From Hemerocallis citrina (Eukaryota > Streptophyta > Magnoliopsida > Asparagales > Asphodelaceae), in assembly GCA_017893485.1 (NCBI GenBank), contig CM030366.1:187037947-187101946 (forward strand): a stretch of 64,000 bases of DNA, in the 5' to 3' direction. Shown one piece after another: positions 22,640 to 32,963 of the stretch; the stretch's first letter is position 1; every line of letters starts with the position of its first letter. Both the position numbers and the translations under genes were made by a program. The notes beneath the pieces are model-generated. The model was given only the letters and a program-made list of their open reading frames with translations, ran no database searches and had not been told where the DNA came from.

Positions 22640-22778
22640 TCGGTACATAACTAATATGAAGGAGGTTTCAGGTTCGAGTCCTTACTACGTTAGAGTTTTT
22701 ATTTTTTTTAAAACGTCGAAATTTTACTTTAAAAAATATATATTTATTAAGACGTCCATCGCATGTGTAAATTACTAG
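22640..22778 (+). mobile_element. Helitron family A 3' fragment
   Basis: Contains GGTTTCAGGTTCGAGTCC (about 22668), a hairpin of the GACGTCCATCGCATGTG type, and the terminal CTAG at 22775-22778. The 5' end is not visible. It matches the 3' halves of the Helitrons at 5275-5366 and 35499-35690. Confidence 0.6.
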
Positions 22779-23567
22779 TCAACGAATTAGAAAGTGAAAG
22801 ATACACAATAAAAAAAATTCAAGTCAAAATAAACAAAGGGAGCATGAAGAGTTTTAATAATATAACAGTTACATCTACATACTCAATATACAGTTTATAC
22901 ATTATACACAACGTAGAGCGATGACTGAAAAGTGAGAAAATGGTTGATACGTAATGGTAGTAAAGTAGACAAATGTGCTAATATCATCAAATATAGAGCT
23001 AACGGCCTAAAACCTTGGATGAAAAGTAACGACGAACAATCTCCAGTAAATGCTAAAATTTAATTCGCATGGTTCAGACAAGGTCTCGGTATGAAAGAGC
23101 AAGTTGAAGTGATCAGTCACATTACCGATACGGAAAAGTGGGTAATGGATCACACCCTCTAAGTTCGTAAAAGTTCTGAGAAATTTTTCGTAATGCACAA
23201 CTTGAACTTATGATCTCTCCCATCACATTAATATGCCTTACCACCTCACTAAAGTTCCTCCATCACCTAAACGATACGTAAACACAGGTTGTTGAAAGTC
23301 AACCAAAAATAAAAGAGACATGAAGTAAGAAAACTAAAACCAGAACCACAAGAGACGAATATCCTGCTAAACTGAGAAAAATTTAGACAAGAGCTTTGGG
23401 AACCTAGAATATTAAATCTTGTTTTGAGTCTTTATGTGTGTACAACGAGTAATATGACTGCAACCAAAATTATCACGAATAGAGGCAACAGAACATAGTG
23501 GGTGATATGCAAATGGACGTTTCCAATTGATATTAGCTTCTGTGAGGCCACTGTACAACAATCCCCA
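22779..23567. other. hAT-2 internal DNA, no gene recognised
   Basis: AT-rich sequence between the Helitron fragment and the MULE. No supported reading frame or RNA gene. Confidence 0.4.
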
Positions 23568-23576
23568 CTACAACCA

Positions 23577-23855
23577 GAATTTTTTCCCAAAACGCCCCAT
23601 TTTTGCAAAGTATTTCCCAAACCGCCCTACTTTTTTTTTTAATTCCCAAAGCGCCCCACTCGGTCTCTCAAAGACCGAGTCTAGTGCAAATAGACTCGGT
23701 CTTTGAAAGACCGAGTCTTGCGCTTTGAAAATTCAAAGAGCAAGACTCGGTCTTCCAAAGACCGAGTCTATTTGCACTAGACTCGGTCTTTGGAAGACCG
23801 AGTCTTCACTCTGTGCGTTTTTATAATCGCAGATCCCCTTTCTTTCTTCTTCTTC
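23577..23855 (+). repeat. MULE left TIR
   Basis: 279 bp, inverse of 28264-28542. It contains four short palindromes built on GACTCGGTCTTT / AAAGACCGAGTC (about 23668-23803), the middle part forming a larger fold-back centred on TTGAAAATTCAA at about 23735. Confidence 0.9.
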
Positions 23856-25292
23856 ACTTTCGATTGTTTTTTCTTTCGCTCTTTCCCTCAACAAATCCGT
23901 CGCACTCTCTCATTTTCCGTTCGATTACTCTCGAAATCGAATCTTGAACTTCCCAAAACCAATTACTTTCTAATTCATTTTCGATTTTACCAAATCCTAT
24001 TCCCCAAAATCGATTTTTTCTTTAAACCCTAAACCCCGAATACCCATAATTGGAAGATTTCGGTTGTACTGGTCAAGCTCTTCTTGCCAATTTCGTCTTC
24101 GTCTTCGGATTCTCCCACTTGTTAGGTATATTTCTGAAGCATTTCCTAAGTCCATGTGTTGATGCTATTGCCAATTTCTTGTTAGTGTTGATGCTATTGC
24201 TTAAGAAATTACTTGTTAGTGTTGATGCTATTGTGAAGTTGTTGAATTTGTTAGGTTATGTATAGCGATATTGCTGTATTGTTAGGTTATGTATAGCGAT
24301 ATTTCTGAAGCATTAGAGGTGTGAGTTGATGTAGTTTGAGTTTGATTTTTGGTGTTGCTGATGGTTCAATTTATAGTTATTGATTAGGGTTTTGACGATA
24401 GTTTTGACAAAGGGGAAACTTTGTTAGGCCGGCCCCTATTTGATTGTGATTTTTGATGTCAGGCTTTGGCTTAAACACCAAATCATTGACCTTTTGTTTG
24501 ATAAAAGAGTTACTACTTGGAGAATCAAATATGTTGAGTATGATCTGAAAAGTTAAATGGAATTAGACAAAAAAATCATGTCAAATGAGGGTTGATTATT
24601 TCCTAGTTAAAATTTCCTTTTATTATAAGCAGTTGCTGATGAAAATTTCATAATTTCAAAGTTTGAACTTTCTTCATTTCTGGAATTGGTCCATTTCTGA
24701 TAATCTAGGTTGATGACGAGGTAGTTTTACTATTTCAACAATGAAAGTTCTGATGAAAATTTTTCCTTCAATCATTGCGTCAGAGCTATTTTTTAAACAT
24801 TAATTTGATGATCAATTCTTGTTCTTGATAAGCGATTCTTGTTAGATAAAGTCCCTCATTAATCATTTTTGTCATTTTAATTTTCAACTGTCTCGCCTGC
24901 AGTATCATCTAAACCAAGCCCATAAAATGTTTCCAATACCACGAACAAATATATATAATTTTTACTTAGACAACGTATATATAGTTTACAGTTTTGCACA
25001 AAGTGAATTTCCTATATGAAGTTGAAAATAAAATGATAAACACATAGCAAACAACAACACAGCAATATCGCTATCCTATAAGAAATTACTTGTTAGGTTG
25101 GTGTTGAATTTAGTTTTTTAGAATTTTATAGAGTCTAGGTTATGTATAGAATTTGTTGAATTTGTTATACTCTAGTGTTTTGCTAAAATTAGAGAATGAA
25201 CGGCTTTGTTATATATAATTTGTTTTTATATCTAGCTTTTGTGTAGTTAATAACATTTTTGTTGAACTTGTAGGATTTGTAGTCTACTTTAA
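23856..25292 (+). other. MULE 5' region upstream of the PMD gene
   Basis: AT-rich leader or promoter region between the TIR and the PMD start codon. Short direct repeats such as GTTGATGCTATTG (24158-24235) and GTTAGGTTATGTATAGCGATAT (given here only by position, 24251-24302) occur. No gene seen. Confidence 0.4.
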
Positions 25293-26495
25293 ATGGCACG
25301 CACAAGGGGTAACATGGAGGTAGGAGAAAGTAGTAGACCTCCACGTAATCGCGGTGGACGTGATCGTGGTCGTGGTCGTCGTGGTGGTCGTGCTTCTACC
25401 GATGCTACTAATGTAAGTAATTAAATGTTGATTCTAATAGAATCGTATTATATTTTTCGGTCTACTGATGTAAATGTTATTGTTATATAGGTTGAATTCA
25501 ATCCAAATGAGGCGGGCCCTTCGTCTTCATACATCCCTCCTGCAGGCCCCGGACCACTCGACCCTTCACTTCTCACTCTCCAGCCGATGCATCGATCGCA
25601 GTATGTTTGGAACAACGAGGCTACGGAGTGCCGTTTTAGGACTGGGCACCCGCTACCTGCGCACCCACGCATACACGAGTTGCTTAGAGATTGTGGGTTC
25701 TACGGAATTTCCATGATGACATCCATCAAGTGCGATCGTCCACTTCTCGAAGCACTGCTTGAACGATGGAGGCCCGAGACACACTCATTTCACCTGCCAG
25801 TCGGGGAGATGACGGTGACTTTACAAGACGTTGCTATACTAACCGGGCTTCCAATCGATGGAGAGGCAGTGACAGGATCGATGGACTTCGATCCCGTGTA
25901 TCTCGTGGAGGAGTTTCTAGGGGTTGCAGTGGAAGCTGGCGCGATAAATGGGAAATTTATCCGCCTAAAGTGGTTGAAGGATACCTTCAAAAATAGATTG
26001 AATGACGCTTCAACTGCAGCGGAGGTGGAGTGCTACTTTAGGGCATATGTTCTAACGCTATTCGGCACGGTCCTGTTTCCAAACTCAACCGGGAATACCG
26101 TAGCACTGATGTTCTTGCCCCTAATCGCCGATATAGGTAGGATCCGCCGTTTCAGTTGGGGCAGTGCAATTCTATCGGCACTGTATCGGAGTCTGTGTCT
26201 GTGCAGTATAGGTTCGAACCAGATGAATGGACCTCTAATTCTACTGCAGATATGGAGTTGGGAACGGATTCACGTAGGTAGGCCCGTAGTACGGATCCAG
26301 TCCCAACATTGGAGAGTTCTTTCTGAAGATATAGACATGCTACCTCCGATTGGTGTGTATTGGACAGGAAAACTGACATGGACGGCCAACCCCAACAGGT
26401 GCTTGACATACTATCGCGACGAGTTGGACAGGTTGGCCGCCGACTGTGCCCAAAATACTCCCTCGAAGGACCAAATGCCCAAAATACTCCCTTGA
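25293..26495 (+). CDS. Plant mobile domain (PMD) protein, 3'-truncated, inside MULE
   Basis: Exon 1 is 25293-25412 (Arg/Gly-rich start MARTRGN, repeated RGRD-type residues), followed by a 78-bp GTAAGT-ATATAG intron and exon 2 at 25491-26495; the joined frame is 374 residues. Exon 2 has the PMD (PF10536, aminotransferase-like plant mobile domain) signature: HELLRDCGFYGI, LLEALLERWRPETHSFHLP, GEMTVTLQDVAILTGLPIDG, ALYRSLCLCS and WSWERIHVGRP. PMD proteins include the nuclear silencing and genome-stability factors MAIN/MAIL1 and many transposon-encoded relatives. The last dozen residues come from the MURA junction, so the normal C-terminus is lost. Sense and frame are otherwise intact. Confidence 0.82.
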
Positions 26496-26496
26496 A
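26447..26496. repeat. 21-bp direct duplication at the PMD/MURA fusion point
   Basis: TGCCCAAAATACTCCCT followed by (C/T)GAA occurs at 26447-26467 and 26476-26496 with one mismatch. It marks where the two convergent genes were joined, consistent with repair that used template slippage. Confidence 0.8.
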
Positions 26497-27912
26497 TGTT
26501 TCCTCGCCGGGGCTAGACACAAATTTATCCCAGTGGACAATGGTACCTGGATTTGCTGATTGAATTGCTGTTAGTAGAAAAGGCAACTTCGTGTATGCTT
26601 CTTCGAATGTACCGTACAACCTCTCAATTGCCTTTTGTTTTGCTTTCCAAGCTTTCTTATATGAAATCTGATAATTATATTCTATTTTCACAATCTCAAT
26701 AATTACCCCCGGTGATACAGCAATATCCTTCTTCACCACACCCACAATCAAATTACTAACAAGGTTAGCATCAATTTTACAGTGGTCTTGATTCAACGTG
26801 GGATTCGTACAAGTATGAGGGCCAACTATCTTCTTCACCACAAAATTTCTCCCTCCTTTTGGAACAATAGCTCGTAATCTCCAAGGGCATCCACCATCAC
26901 TTACTTCTGGGGGACCTTGTACGATCTCCTCTATTGTACGTTTTCTAGGTGCCATTTTACATTTAACAGTGTAAAGTGACGGTGATGTTTTCAATGTGAC
27001 AAATTCCCGATGTTTCTTGATATTATACACCTTCACAGCATGCAGAAGGGAGTCTTTACTAACAAACTCCTGTCCAACGTAGAATTCGTCTACATTGGAT
27101 GAACCAGAAGACTCTTGTGGAAATGGGGGTACTCTAGCAGCTTCAGCCATCTCCTCCGTAACATGAGCGCTAACATTAGCATACCTATCAGTAGCTCTCA
27201 CTTCATTAGAACTATTGTTCGAAGGATTTACATTAGCTACATCATCATCTTCTTCTCCATCATCACTTTCCAGACTTTCATCATCGTCTGTTTCTTCCTC
27301 TTCTTCATCATCATCTAATAAACTGTTGTTAATCACTGCATTTTGAAAGAGTTCAAACATACTGTCATTTGGAACAGAGTCAGGAACCGGGCTTGGTTGG
27401 CGTGGCAGCTCAACATTTACAGAATCCGGAATTGTTGTATTTGTGAAGGTGTTCTCTTGTGAGGATACCGGATTTGGTTGTGAAGATTGATCGGGGTTAG
27501 GTCTCGACTGCTGTGTAGGTACTACCCGTATGAAGCTTGCACTAGGGATATCATGTGGCTGAGCATTTACAACTCGAATTTGCTGAATATATAACTCTAA
27601 TACAGACCAAACACAATTCGGATCAAATGTCCTAGCAATCAATGACTTCAGCGAATTATCAGTAGGTACGGGCACTGTCATAAAAAACTGAACACCTCCT
27701 CTTCCAGCTGCGTATCGAGCTAAAATTTTTACATTCCATTCATTCCTATCCCAATTAGTAACTTCATAGATTTTCTCAACTAGTTCTTCAAATGTAATGG
27801 TACGGGGTACCCAAACTATTTCCGGTTCCAAATGACTATAACAACAACCAATCTTTGGATCACGAATAATTTCACCACCAAAGTATAACCAAATAGGAAT
27901 CTCAAGATCCAT
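26466..27912 (-). pseudogene. MURA-like MULE transposase, N-terminal part only (DDE domain missing)
   Basis: The frame opens at 27912 and gives about 482 MULE-derived residues: an N-terminal PB1-like region (about 1-115), a Ser/Pro and acidic linker rich in D and E (about 150-260), and the MuDR-type zinc-binding DNA-binding region (FYVGQEFVSKDSLLHAVKVY, GGCPWRLRA, VKKIVGPHTC; about 275-400). It breaks off after FKGVFWAFGPS, just before the catalytic DDE segment. The frame then runs on through the antisense of the PMD gene to 26152, adding about 100 meaningless residues. Without the DDE domain it cannot catalyse transposition, though it might still bind TIRs. Confidence 0.85.
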
Positions 27913-28263
27913 ACCTACGTATATTTATTAAAATACGCGAGTTATTATCTAACCACAAACAAAATCTATACCAAAATTCAGAAAATTAAAGGCCAATATT
28001 CATCATACCTTCACAAGCGTCAAGGATAGAGCCGTAGATATTTCGGTAAAAGAGTTGAAGTTGCTATCCGCTTCAATTTTAGCAAAAAAACAAAAAAATT
28101 GATCTTTCAAAATAAGGGTTTTGGGATATTATAGTGGAGATCGTTAGAGGGTTAGGAAGATATTGTTATATATATTTAGATTAAGATTAGATTTTGAGAA
28201 GTAGGAGGTCGCCCTAGATTTAGGAAGATGGGTTAGAGAAATAGAATAGGTTAAAGTCCAGAA

Positions 28264-28542
28264 GAAGAAGAAGAAAGAAAGGGGATCTGCGATTATAAAA
28301 ACGCACAGAGTGAAGACTCGGTCTTCCAAAGACCGAGTCTAGTGCAAATAGACTCGGTCTTTGGAAGACCGAGTCTTGCTCTTTGAATTTTCAAAGCGCA
28401 AGACTCGGTCTTTCAAAGACCGAGTCTATTTGCACTAGACTCGGTCTTTGAGAGACCGAGTGGGGCGCTTTGGGAATTAAAAAAAAAAGTAGGGCGGTTT
28501 GGGAAATACTTTGCAAAAATGGGGCGTTTTGGGAAAAAATTC
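28264..28542 (-). repeat. MULE right TIR
   Basis: Inverse copy of 23577-23855; no mismatch found by eye. It carries the same set of internal palindromes. Confidence 0.9.
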
Positions 28543-28551
28543 CTACAACCA

Positions 28552-29246
28552 GCAGTAAGATGCAATTTAAGACCAAACTGGCAGTGTAACATCTGATAAG
28601 TTGTCTTTAGCTTTTACAGCTGTTCAAATTCAACAATAACATCTGAATCACTCTGAAAATAATTAAAAGATTATTGCCAACAGTCTCTCCATCAAATATC
28701 AGCACTCTAGATATGTGGATGTGGCCTGACTAAAATTGCTCTAGTATCTTAAATTTTTGCTAGAACCCATCTACTTTGTCACACATCATCAATCATCATT
28801 TCCAGCAGGTTAAAAATGAAATATCAGTATAACAGATATATAGTGAGGTCGTAATGGCCATTAACTTAATATACTCTAAATCAACCCATATAAATAAAAC
28901 ATGAACCTTGCACTCTGATGGAGCAACAGGCTACGATCAGAGGAGCTGAGGAGGACCAGAGGAGCGATGGTCCGGTGGAGCCGTCAGCCGTGGAGGAAGT
29001 AGGGTTTCGGATTGGGGTTGGGTTTTGGGAAAAAGAGAAAGAAAAGGGGGAATAGTCTGGAAGATGAAGAGATAGAGAGATGAAAGTTTTTTATAAAAAA
29101 AATTAAACTTTACACATAGGCCCTTATTAAAAAAAAATTTACTATATAAATATATATATTGAATTTTTTTAAAAATTTTGTTGCCCCTTTAAAAGGGGGT
29201 TGCCCAAGCCCATTGGCTTGTTGGGCTTGGGCCTGGGCCGGGCCTG
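28552..29246 (-). other. hAT-2 5' region (minus strand leader)
   Basis: Remaining right side of hAT-2. On the minus strand 28900-29090 is a pyrimidine-rich, GC-rich stretch resembling a 5' untranslated leader. No coding exon is retained here. Confidence 0.4.
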
Positions 29247-29376
29247 GTTTTGACTAAGGATGATACTAGTAGAGGGGTCTCATATATTTTTTTTAATAAT
29301 GAGACTGATTATTTGTTCGAATTATGAATTGGGTTGAATTGGAGTTTAAAATGTGGTGGTTTAAATTTTTGATGTT

Positions 29377-29402
29377 ATATATATATATATATATATATAT
29401 AT
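29377..29402. repeat. (AT)n microsatellite
   Basis: Uninterrupted alternating AT inside the right arm of hAT-1. Confidence 0.9.
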
Positions 29403-29669
29403 GTAATGTGAATGAATTTGATGTAGTTGAACTACGCATTTATATGGGTTAGTTCTTGATTCTGGGAGACTGCAGTCGAAGGAATTTCAAGTTCGGTTAG
29501 TTCGGTTATTAACCGAACCGAACCGATAAAATTCGGTTCGGTTTAAACCGAACTTGTAGAGTTTCGGTTCGGATTTCGGTTCCAATTTTACCAAACCGAA
29601 AAGTTCGGTTCGGTTCGATTTTTTTCGGTTCGGTTCGGTTTTGAACCGATGAACACCCCTAAAGATAAA

Positions 29670-30157
29670 ATGAGAGAAAACAGAAATTTTGAACCCAAAT
29701 ACCATAATTACAACCCAAAAATACATCAAATCCAACAAAGAGACGAAATCTAACAAAAACATGATTACATCCCGATATAGGTGACAAAAGATTATTATTA
29801 TGTCATCATAAAGTGACTTTAAAAAGGCAGAGGTGTGTACCTATACCTATTATTATAAAATATAATTTTAACAAATTTTCAATTTGTCTTACAAATACTC
29901 ATTTTTAATAGATTAATATGCTTGTTTTATTTAAACTAGATAAATGATAATAGATAAAATTAAGCTATGGTCAATGACAATCTGTACATAACACATATGT
30001 GTTATCTTATGTTGTATGTGTTATTGAACCATGTTTAATGGGTGTGTACATAACGAATAAAAAGTTTAATCATCTGAAGGCATTTGGCATAACTCGTTGT
30101 TTGAATAAAAAATTTTCTAATAATTTTTTAGTTATAGAGAATAATAATAATAGTAGA

Positions 30158-30158
<1 letters not shown>
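29670..30158. other. AT-rich flank of hAT-1, no gene
   Basis: Right flanking DNA. Words such as ACAAAGAGACGAAATCTAAC near 29736 resemble ACGAAATACTC-type words left of the element, but nothing bounded is visible. Confidence 0.4.

Positions 30159-30190
<32 letters not shown>
30159..30190. repeat. (AAT)n microsatellite
   Basis: Trinucleotide run ending next to a Helitron 5' start. Confidence 0.9.
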
Positions 30191-30191
<1 letters not shown>

Positions 30192-30415
30192 TATTATCTA
30201 TCTATCTCTACTATTTTAATGGGAGAGTTGGGGTTGTAAACAAACAAATCCTAATTTTGTAACTGAGTAAACACGTGCAATATACGACAAACTAAATCCA
30301 CTAAACATACCCGTGTAATGCACGTGCATCTCCTAAAAAATGGATATTTTAACAAATGCCCCCATTTAAAATGTGAAAATTAGCATATACCCCCACTATT
30401 TTAAGAAATACTCCT

Positions 30416-30603
30416 ATTTCTAATATTATAATAGGAGAAGACCTTAGTGTCATTTGTAAATATTTTGTCAATCTACCAACCCGTACAATACACGTGCATA
30501 ACTATTATAAAGGAGGTTCTAAGTTCAAATCCAGATTATGTCTAAATTTTTATTTTAAAAAACTATATTTATTAAGACGTGCATCGCACGTGCAAATTAC
30601 TAG
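30416..30603 (+). mobile_element. Helitron family A, small complete copy
   Basis: Starts near TCTAATATTATAATAGGAGAAG, carries the hairpin GACGTGCATCGCACGTG, and ends CTAG at 30600-30603. About 188 bp, non-coding. The B-box-like word is degraded here (GTTCAAATCC). A separate Helitron-like 5' end lies upstream at about 30197. Confidence 0.65.
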
Positions 30604-30767
30604 TAACTATTATAATGGGAGAGATGGGGTTGTAAACAAATAAACAATTTTTTATTCCTTAGTGTGTGTGTGTCAACACGTGCAGCGCACGTGTTGGTTG
30701 ATTTTTTGTGTCCTTTTCATTCCCCCTCCCCATTTTTTCCACGTGCATCGCACGTGCATTACACTAG
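30604..30767 (+). mobile_element. Mini-Helitron, copy 1 of a tandem pair
   Basis: Starts TAACTATTATAATGGGAGAG, contains CACGTGCAGCGCACGTG and the terminal hairpin CACGTGCATCGCACGTG, and ends CTAG at 30764-30767. It abuts the next copy with no spacer. Confidence 0.65.
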
Positions 30768-30935
30768 TAACTATTATAATGGGAGAGATGGGGTTGGAAA
30801 CAAATAAATAATTTTTTATTCCTTAGTGTGTGTGTGTCAACACGTGCAGCGCACGTGTTGGTAGATTTTTTATTTTTGTCCTTTTCATTCCCCCTCCCCA
30901 TTTTCTCCACGTGCATCGCACGTGCATTACACTAG
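30768..30935 (+). mobile_element. Mini-Helitron, copy 2 of a tandem pair
   Basis: Nearly identical to 30604-30767, in head-to-tail contact with it, and ending CTAG at 30932-30935. Another Helitron-like 5' end (TTATTATAATGGAAGAG) follows at once. Confidence 0.65.
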
Positions 30936-31262
30936 TTATTATAATGGAAGAGTTGGGGTTGTCATTTGTAGACAACCTGTATTTATGTAGATATTCAACC
31001 ATTCATTTTTAAGTGAGTTATATTAACCATTCATCTACTTAACTATTGTTGGTTACCATAATAACCTCAAAGATCAAATTTACTTATGACATGATTATTT
31101 ACAAAAGTGGCACTCATATAAATAAAAATTTGTGCCGCTAGAGATAATTTGTAAAGAGTATGTGATAAGTAAAGGGAGGTCTCATGTTCGATGCTAGATT
31201 ATGTCTTATTATTTATTATATAAAAAAACAATTAGAACGTGCATCACACGTGCAAAGTTATA
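30936..31262 (+). mobile_element. Helitron family A, degraded copy
   Basis: Begins directly after the previous CTAG, contains a degraded B-box-like word and the hairpin ACGTGCATCACACGTG, and ends ATAG rather than CTAG. Confidence 0.45.
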
Positions 31263-31266
31263 GTAA

Positions 31267-31267
31267 C

Positions 31268-31316
<49 letters not shown>

Positions 31317-31317
31317 G
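31267..31317. repeat. (AAT)n microsatellite
   Basis: About 17 AAT units immediately after the degraded Helitron end. Confidence 0.95.
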
Positions 31318-32042
31318 GTAAATATATAAATGTTTTTAAACTAATTAAAGATTACATATAGAATAGGTAATCTTAGAATCTATTTAGATATAAAGATAAA
31401 ATAGATAATAGATAATTTAAAAATAAGATAAATAAATGCATGCATTATTTTATGTCGTGCTCTTTTTTTTAAAGAAGAAAGAATCTTACCTCATATAATC
31501 TTAAATAAAAAATGAACCAAATTTAATTTAAACTAAAAAAAAACATACAAATATAGTTAGAATTAAGATTATCTTATCACAAACTAAATATATTAAAAAA
31601 AAAAATCTAAATTTCATATTTGTAAGTTAAAAGTAATTTAATAAGTAGACAACGAAGAAGTTAAGAACACCATGGTCCCGAACTTGAAAAATGTGACCAT
31701 CTGTGAGGTAGAATAATTCTATATTTTACCAGTCAAAAGAAAAAGAAAAAGAAAAATGTGACCATCAATAAGATTATGACAGTCAAATGCGGAAATTGAT
31801 GGAGGCACCATCAGAGTGATGGAAGTCACACAAGTATACGATGTTCTCAAAATTTAAGAACTTAGTTATGTAGATGACCGAATAAATAATCTTAAAATTA
31901 GATATGATGAAATATAGTTACTTACATAGTATATGTTTATTATCAAGATTCTATCAAAGGGAATATTATATCAAGATTTACAAATTTGTTAGTTATACAC
32001 CGTAAGAGAAATGGCACGCCCGTGCATTGCATAGGTACATTA
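31318..32042. other. AT-rich DNA ending in a Helitron-like 3' end
   Basis: No gene. A GGCACGCCCGTGCATTGC hairpin-like word at about 32014 is followed by CTAG at 32043-32046, which looks like another Helitron terminus whose start I cannot place. Confidence 0.4.
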
Positions 32043-32139
32043 CTAGTTTAATTATAATGGAGTTCAATGCCCCAGAGTTCGACTTGTGGCACCTTTTAAT
32101 AAAAACCCACAAACAAATGTGATGTAATGGTGAAGAAAT

Positions 32140-32255
32140 CACCTATATATTATATGATTGTAAGATAATCGTCCATATTATATGATTGTAAGGAACTGAT
32201 GACCCATATTATATGATTGTAAAGTAATCACCCATATTATATGATTATTCAAAAT
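32140..32255. repeat. Short tandem repeat, about 38-bp unit, four copies
   Basis: Repeated CCATATTATATGATTGTAA separated by AGTAATCA-type words. It runs into a second irregular repeat family (GGCTGAAGCCAATGGCA, CCGGTTGATTGTT) that borders the assembly gap. Confidence 0.7.
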
Positions 32256-32463
32256 TACGACGACTGATTATTCAAAATTAGGTCGACCAGTGGTCGGAAA
32301 CAATGGCACTGACACCGATTGACTGTTTAGGGTGCAACTCATGATTTTGGCATTACGACGACCAAAGGCTGAAGCCAATGGCATCTAGGCCGGTTGATTG
32401 TTATGGGTATCACCCAAAAGCTAGCGGCTAAAGCCGGTGGCTGTCAGGGCCAGGTTGACTGTT

Positions 32464-32963
32464 NNNNNNNNNNNNNNNNNNNNNNNNNNNNNNNNNNNNN
32501 NNNNNNNNNNNNNNNNNNNNNNNNNNNNNNNNNNNNNNNNNNNNNNNNNNNNNNNNNNNNNNNNNNNNNNNNNNNNNNNNNNNNNNNNNNNNNNNNNNNN
32601 NNNNNNNNNNNNNNNNNNNNNNNNNNNNNNNNNNNNNNNNNNNNNNNNNNNNNNNNNNNNNNNNNNNNNNNNNNNNNNNNNNNNNNNNNNNNNNNNNNNN
32701 NNNNNNNNNNNNNNNNNNNNNNNNNNNNNNNNNNNNNNNNNNNNNNNNNNNNNNNNNNNNNNNNNNNNNNNNNNNNNNNNNNNNNNNNNNNNNNNNNNNN
32801 NNNNNNNNNNNNNNNNNNNNNNNNNNNNNNNNNNNNNNNNNNNNNNNNNNNNNNNNNNNNNNNNNNNNNNNNNNNNNNNNNNNNNNNNNNNNNNNNNNNN
32901 NNNNNNNNNNNNNNNNNNNNNNNNNNNNNNNNNNNNNNNNNNNNNNNNNNNNNNNNNNNNNNN
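32464..32963. other. Assembly gap (500 N)
   Basis: Exactly 500 N, a placeholder size. It falls between an irregular tandem repeat and the copia gag remnant, so the true content and length are unknown. Confidence 1.

Larger units (their letters stand above)
23577..28542. mobile_element. Mutator-like element (MULE) with 279-bp TIRs, carrying PMD and truncated MURA genes
   Basis: Begins GAATTTTTTCCC and ends with the exact inverse. The 9-bp duplication CTACAACCA lies at 23568-23576 and 28543-28551, the size diagnostic of Mutator-like elements. By eye the two TIRs are identical over 279 bp, which implies a recent insertion. The left half carries a plant-mobile-domain gene on the plus strand and the right half a mudrA-like gene on the minus strand, meeting tail to tail at about 26447-26497. 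Confidence 0.92.
20715..29246 (-). mobile_element. Inner hAT element (hAT-2, TTF/ZMYM-like type)
   Basis: TIRs CAGGGCCGGCCCGG and inverted GGGCCGGGCCTG are flanked by the 8-bp duplication GTTTTGAC at 20707-20714 and 29247-29254. About 3.6 kb is its own sequence; the remainder is a nested MULE (23577-28542). It encodes an internally deleted transposase on the minus strand. Its insertion interrupts hAT-1 just after the AVT1 exon. Confidence 0.88.
19732..29661. mobile_element. Outer hAT element (hAT-1) carrying captured gene fragments
   Basis: Ends TAGGGCTGTTCAC and the inverted GAACACCCCTA are flanked by the 8-bp duplication AAGATAAA at 19724-19731 and 29662-29669. Subterminal regions on both sides are rich in CGGTTCGG repeats. 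Its own sequence is only about 1.4 kb (19732-20706 and 29255-29661) and contains no transposase; instead it carries AVT1-like and DUF674-like gene pieces. The rest is the nested second hAT. It is a non-autonomous, Pack-type hAT. Confidence 0.85.

Noticed and set aside
26152..26465. C-terminal 100 residues of the minus-strand MULE frame as protein
   Set aside because: They are the antisense of the PMD gene and begin at the fusion point.
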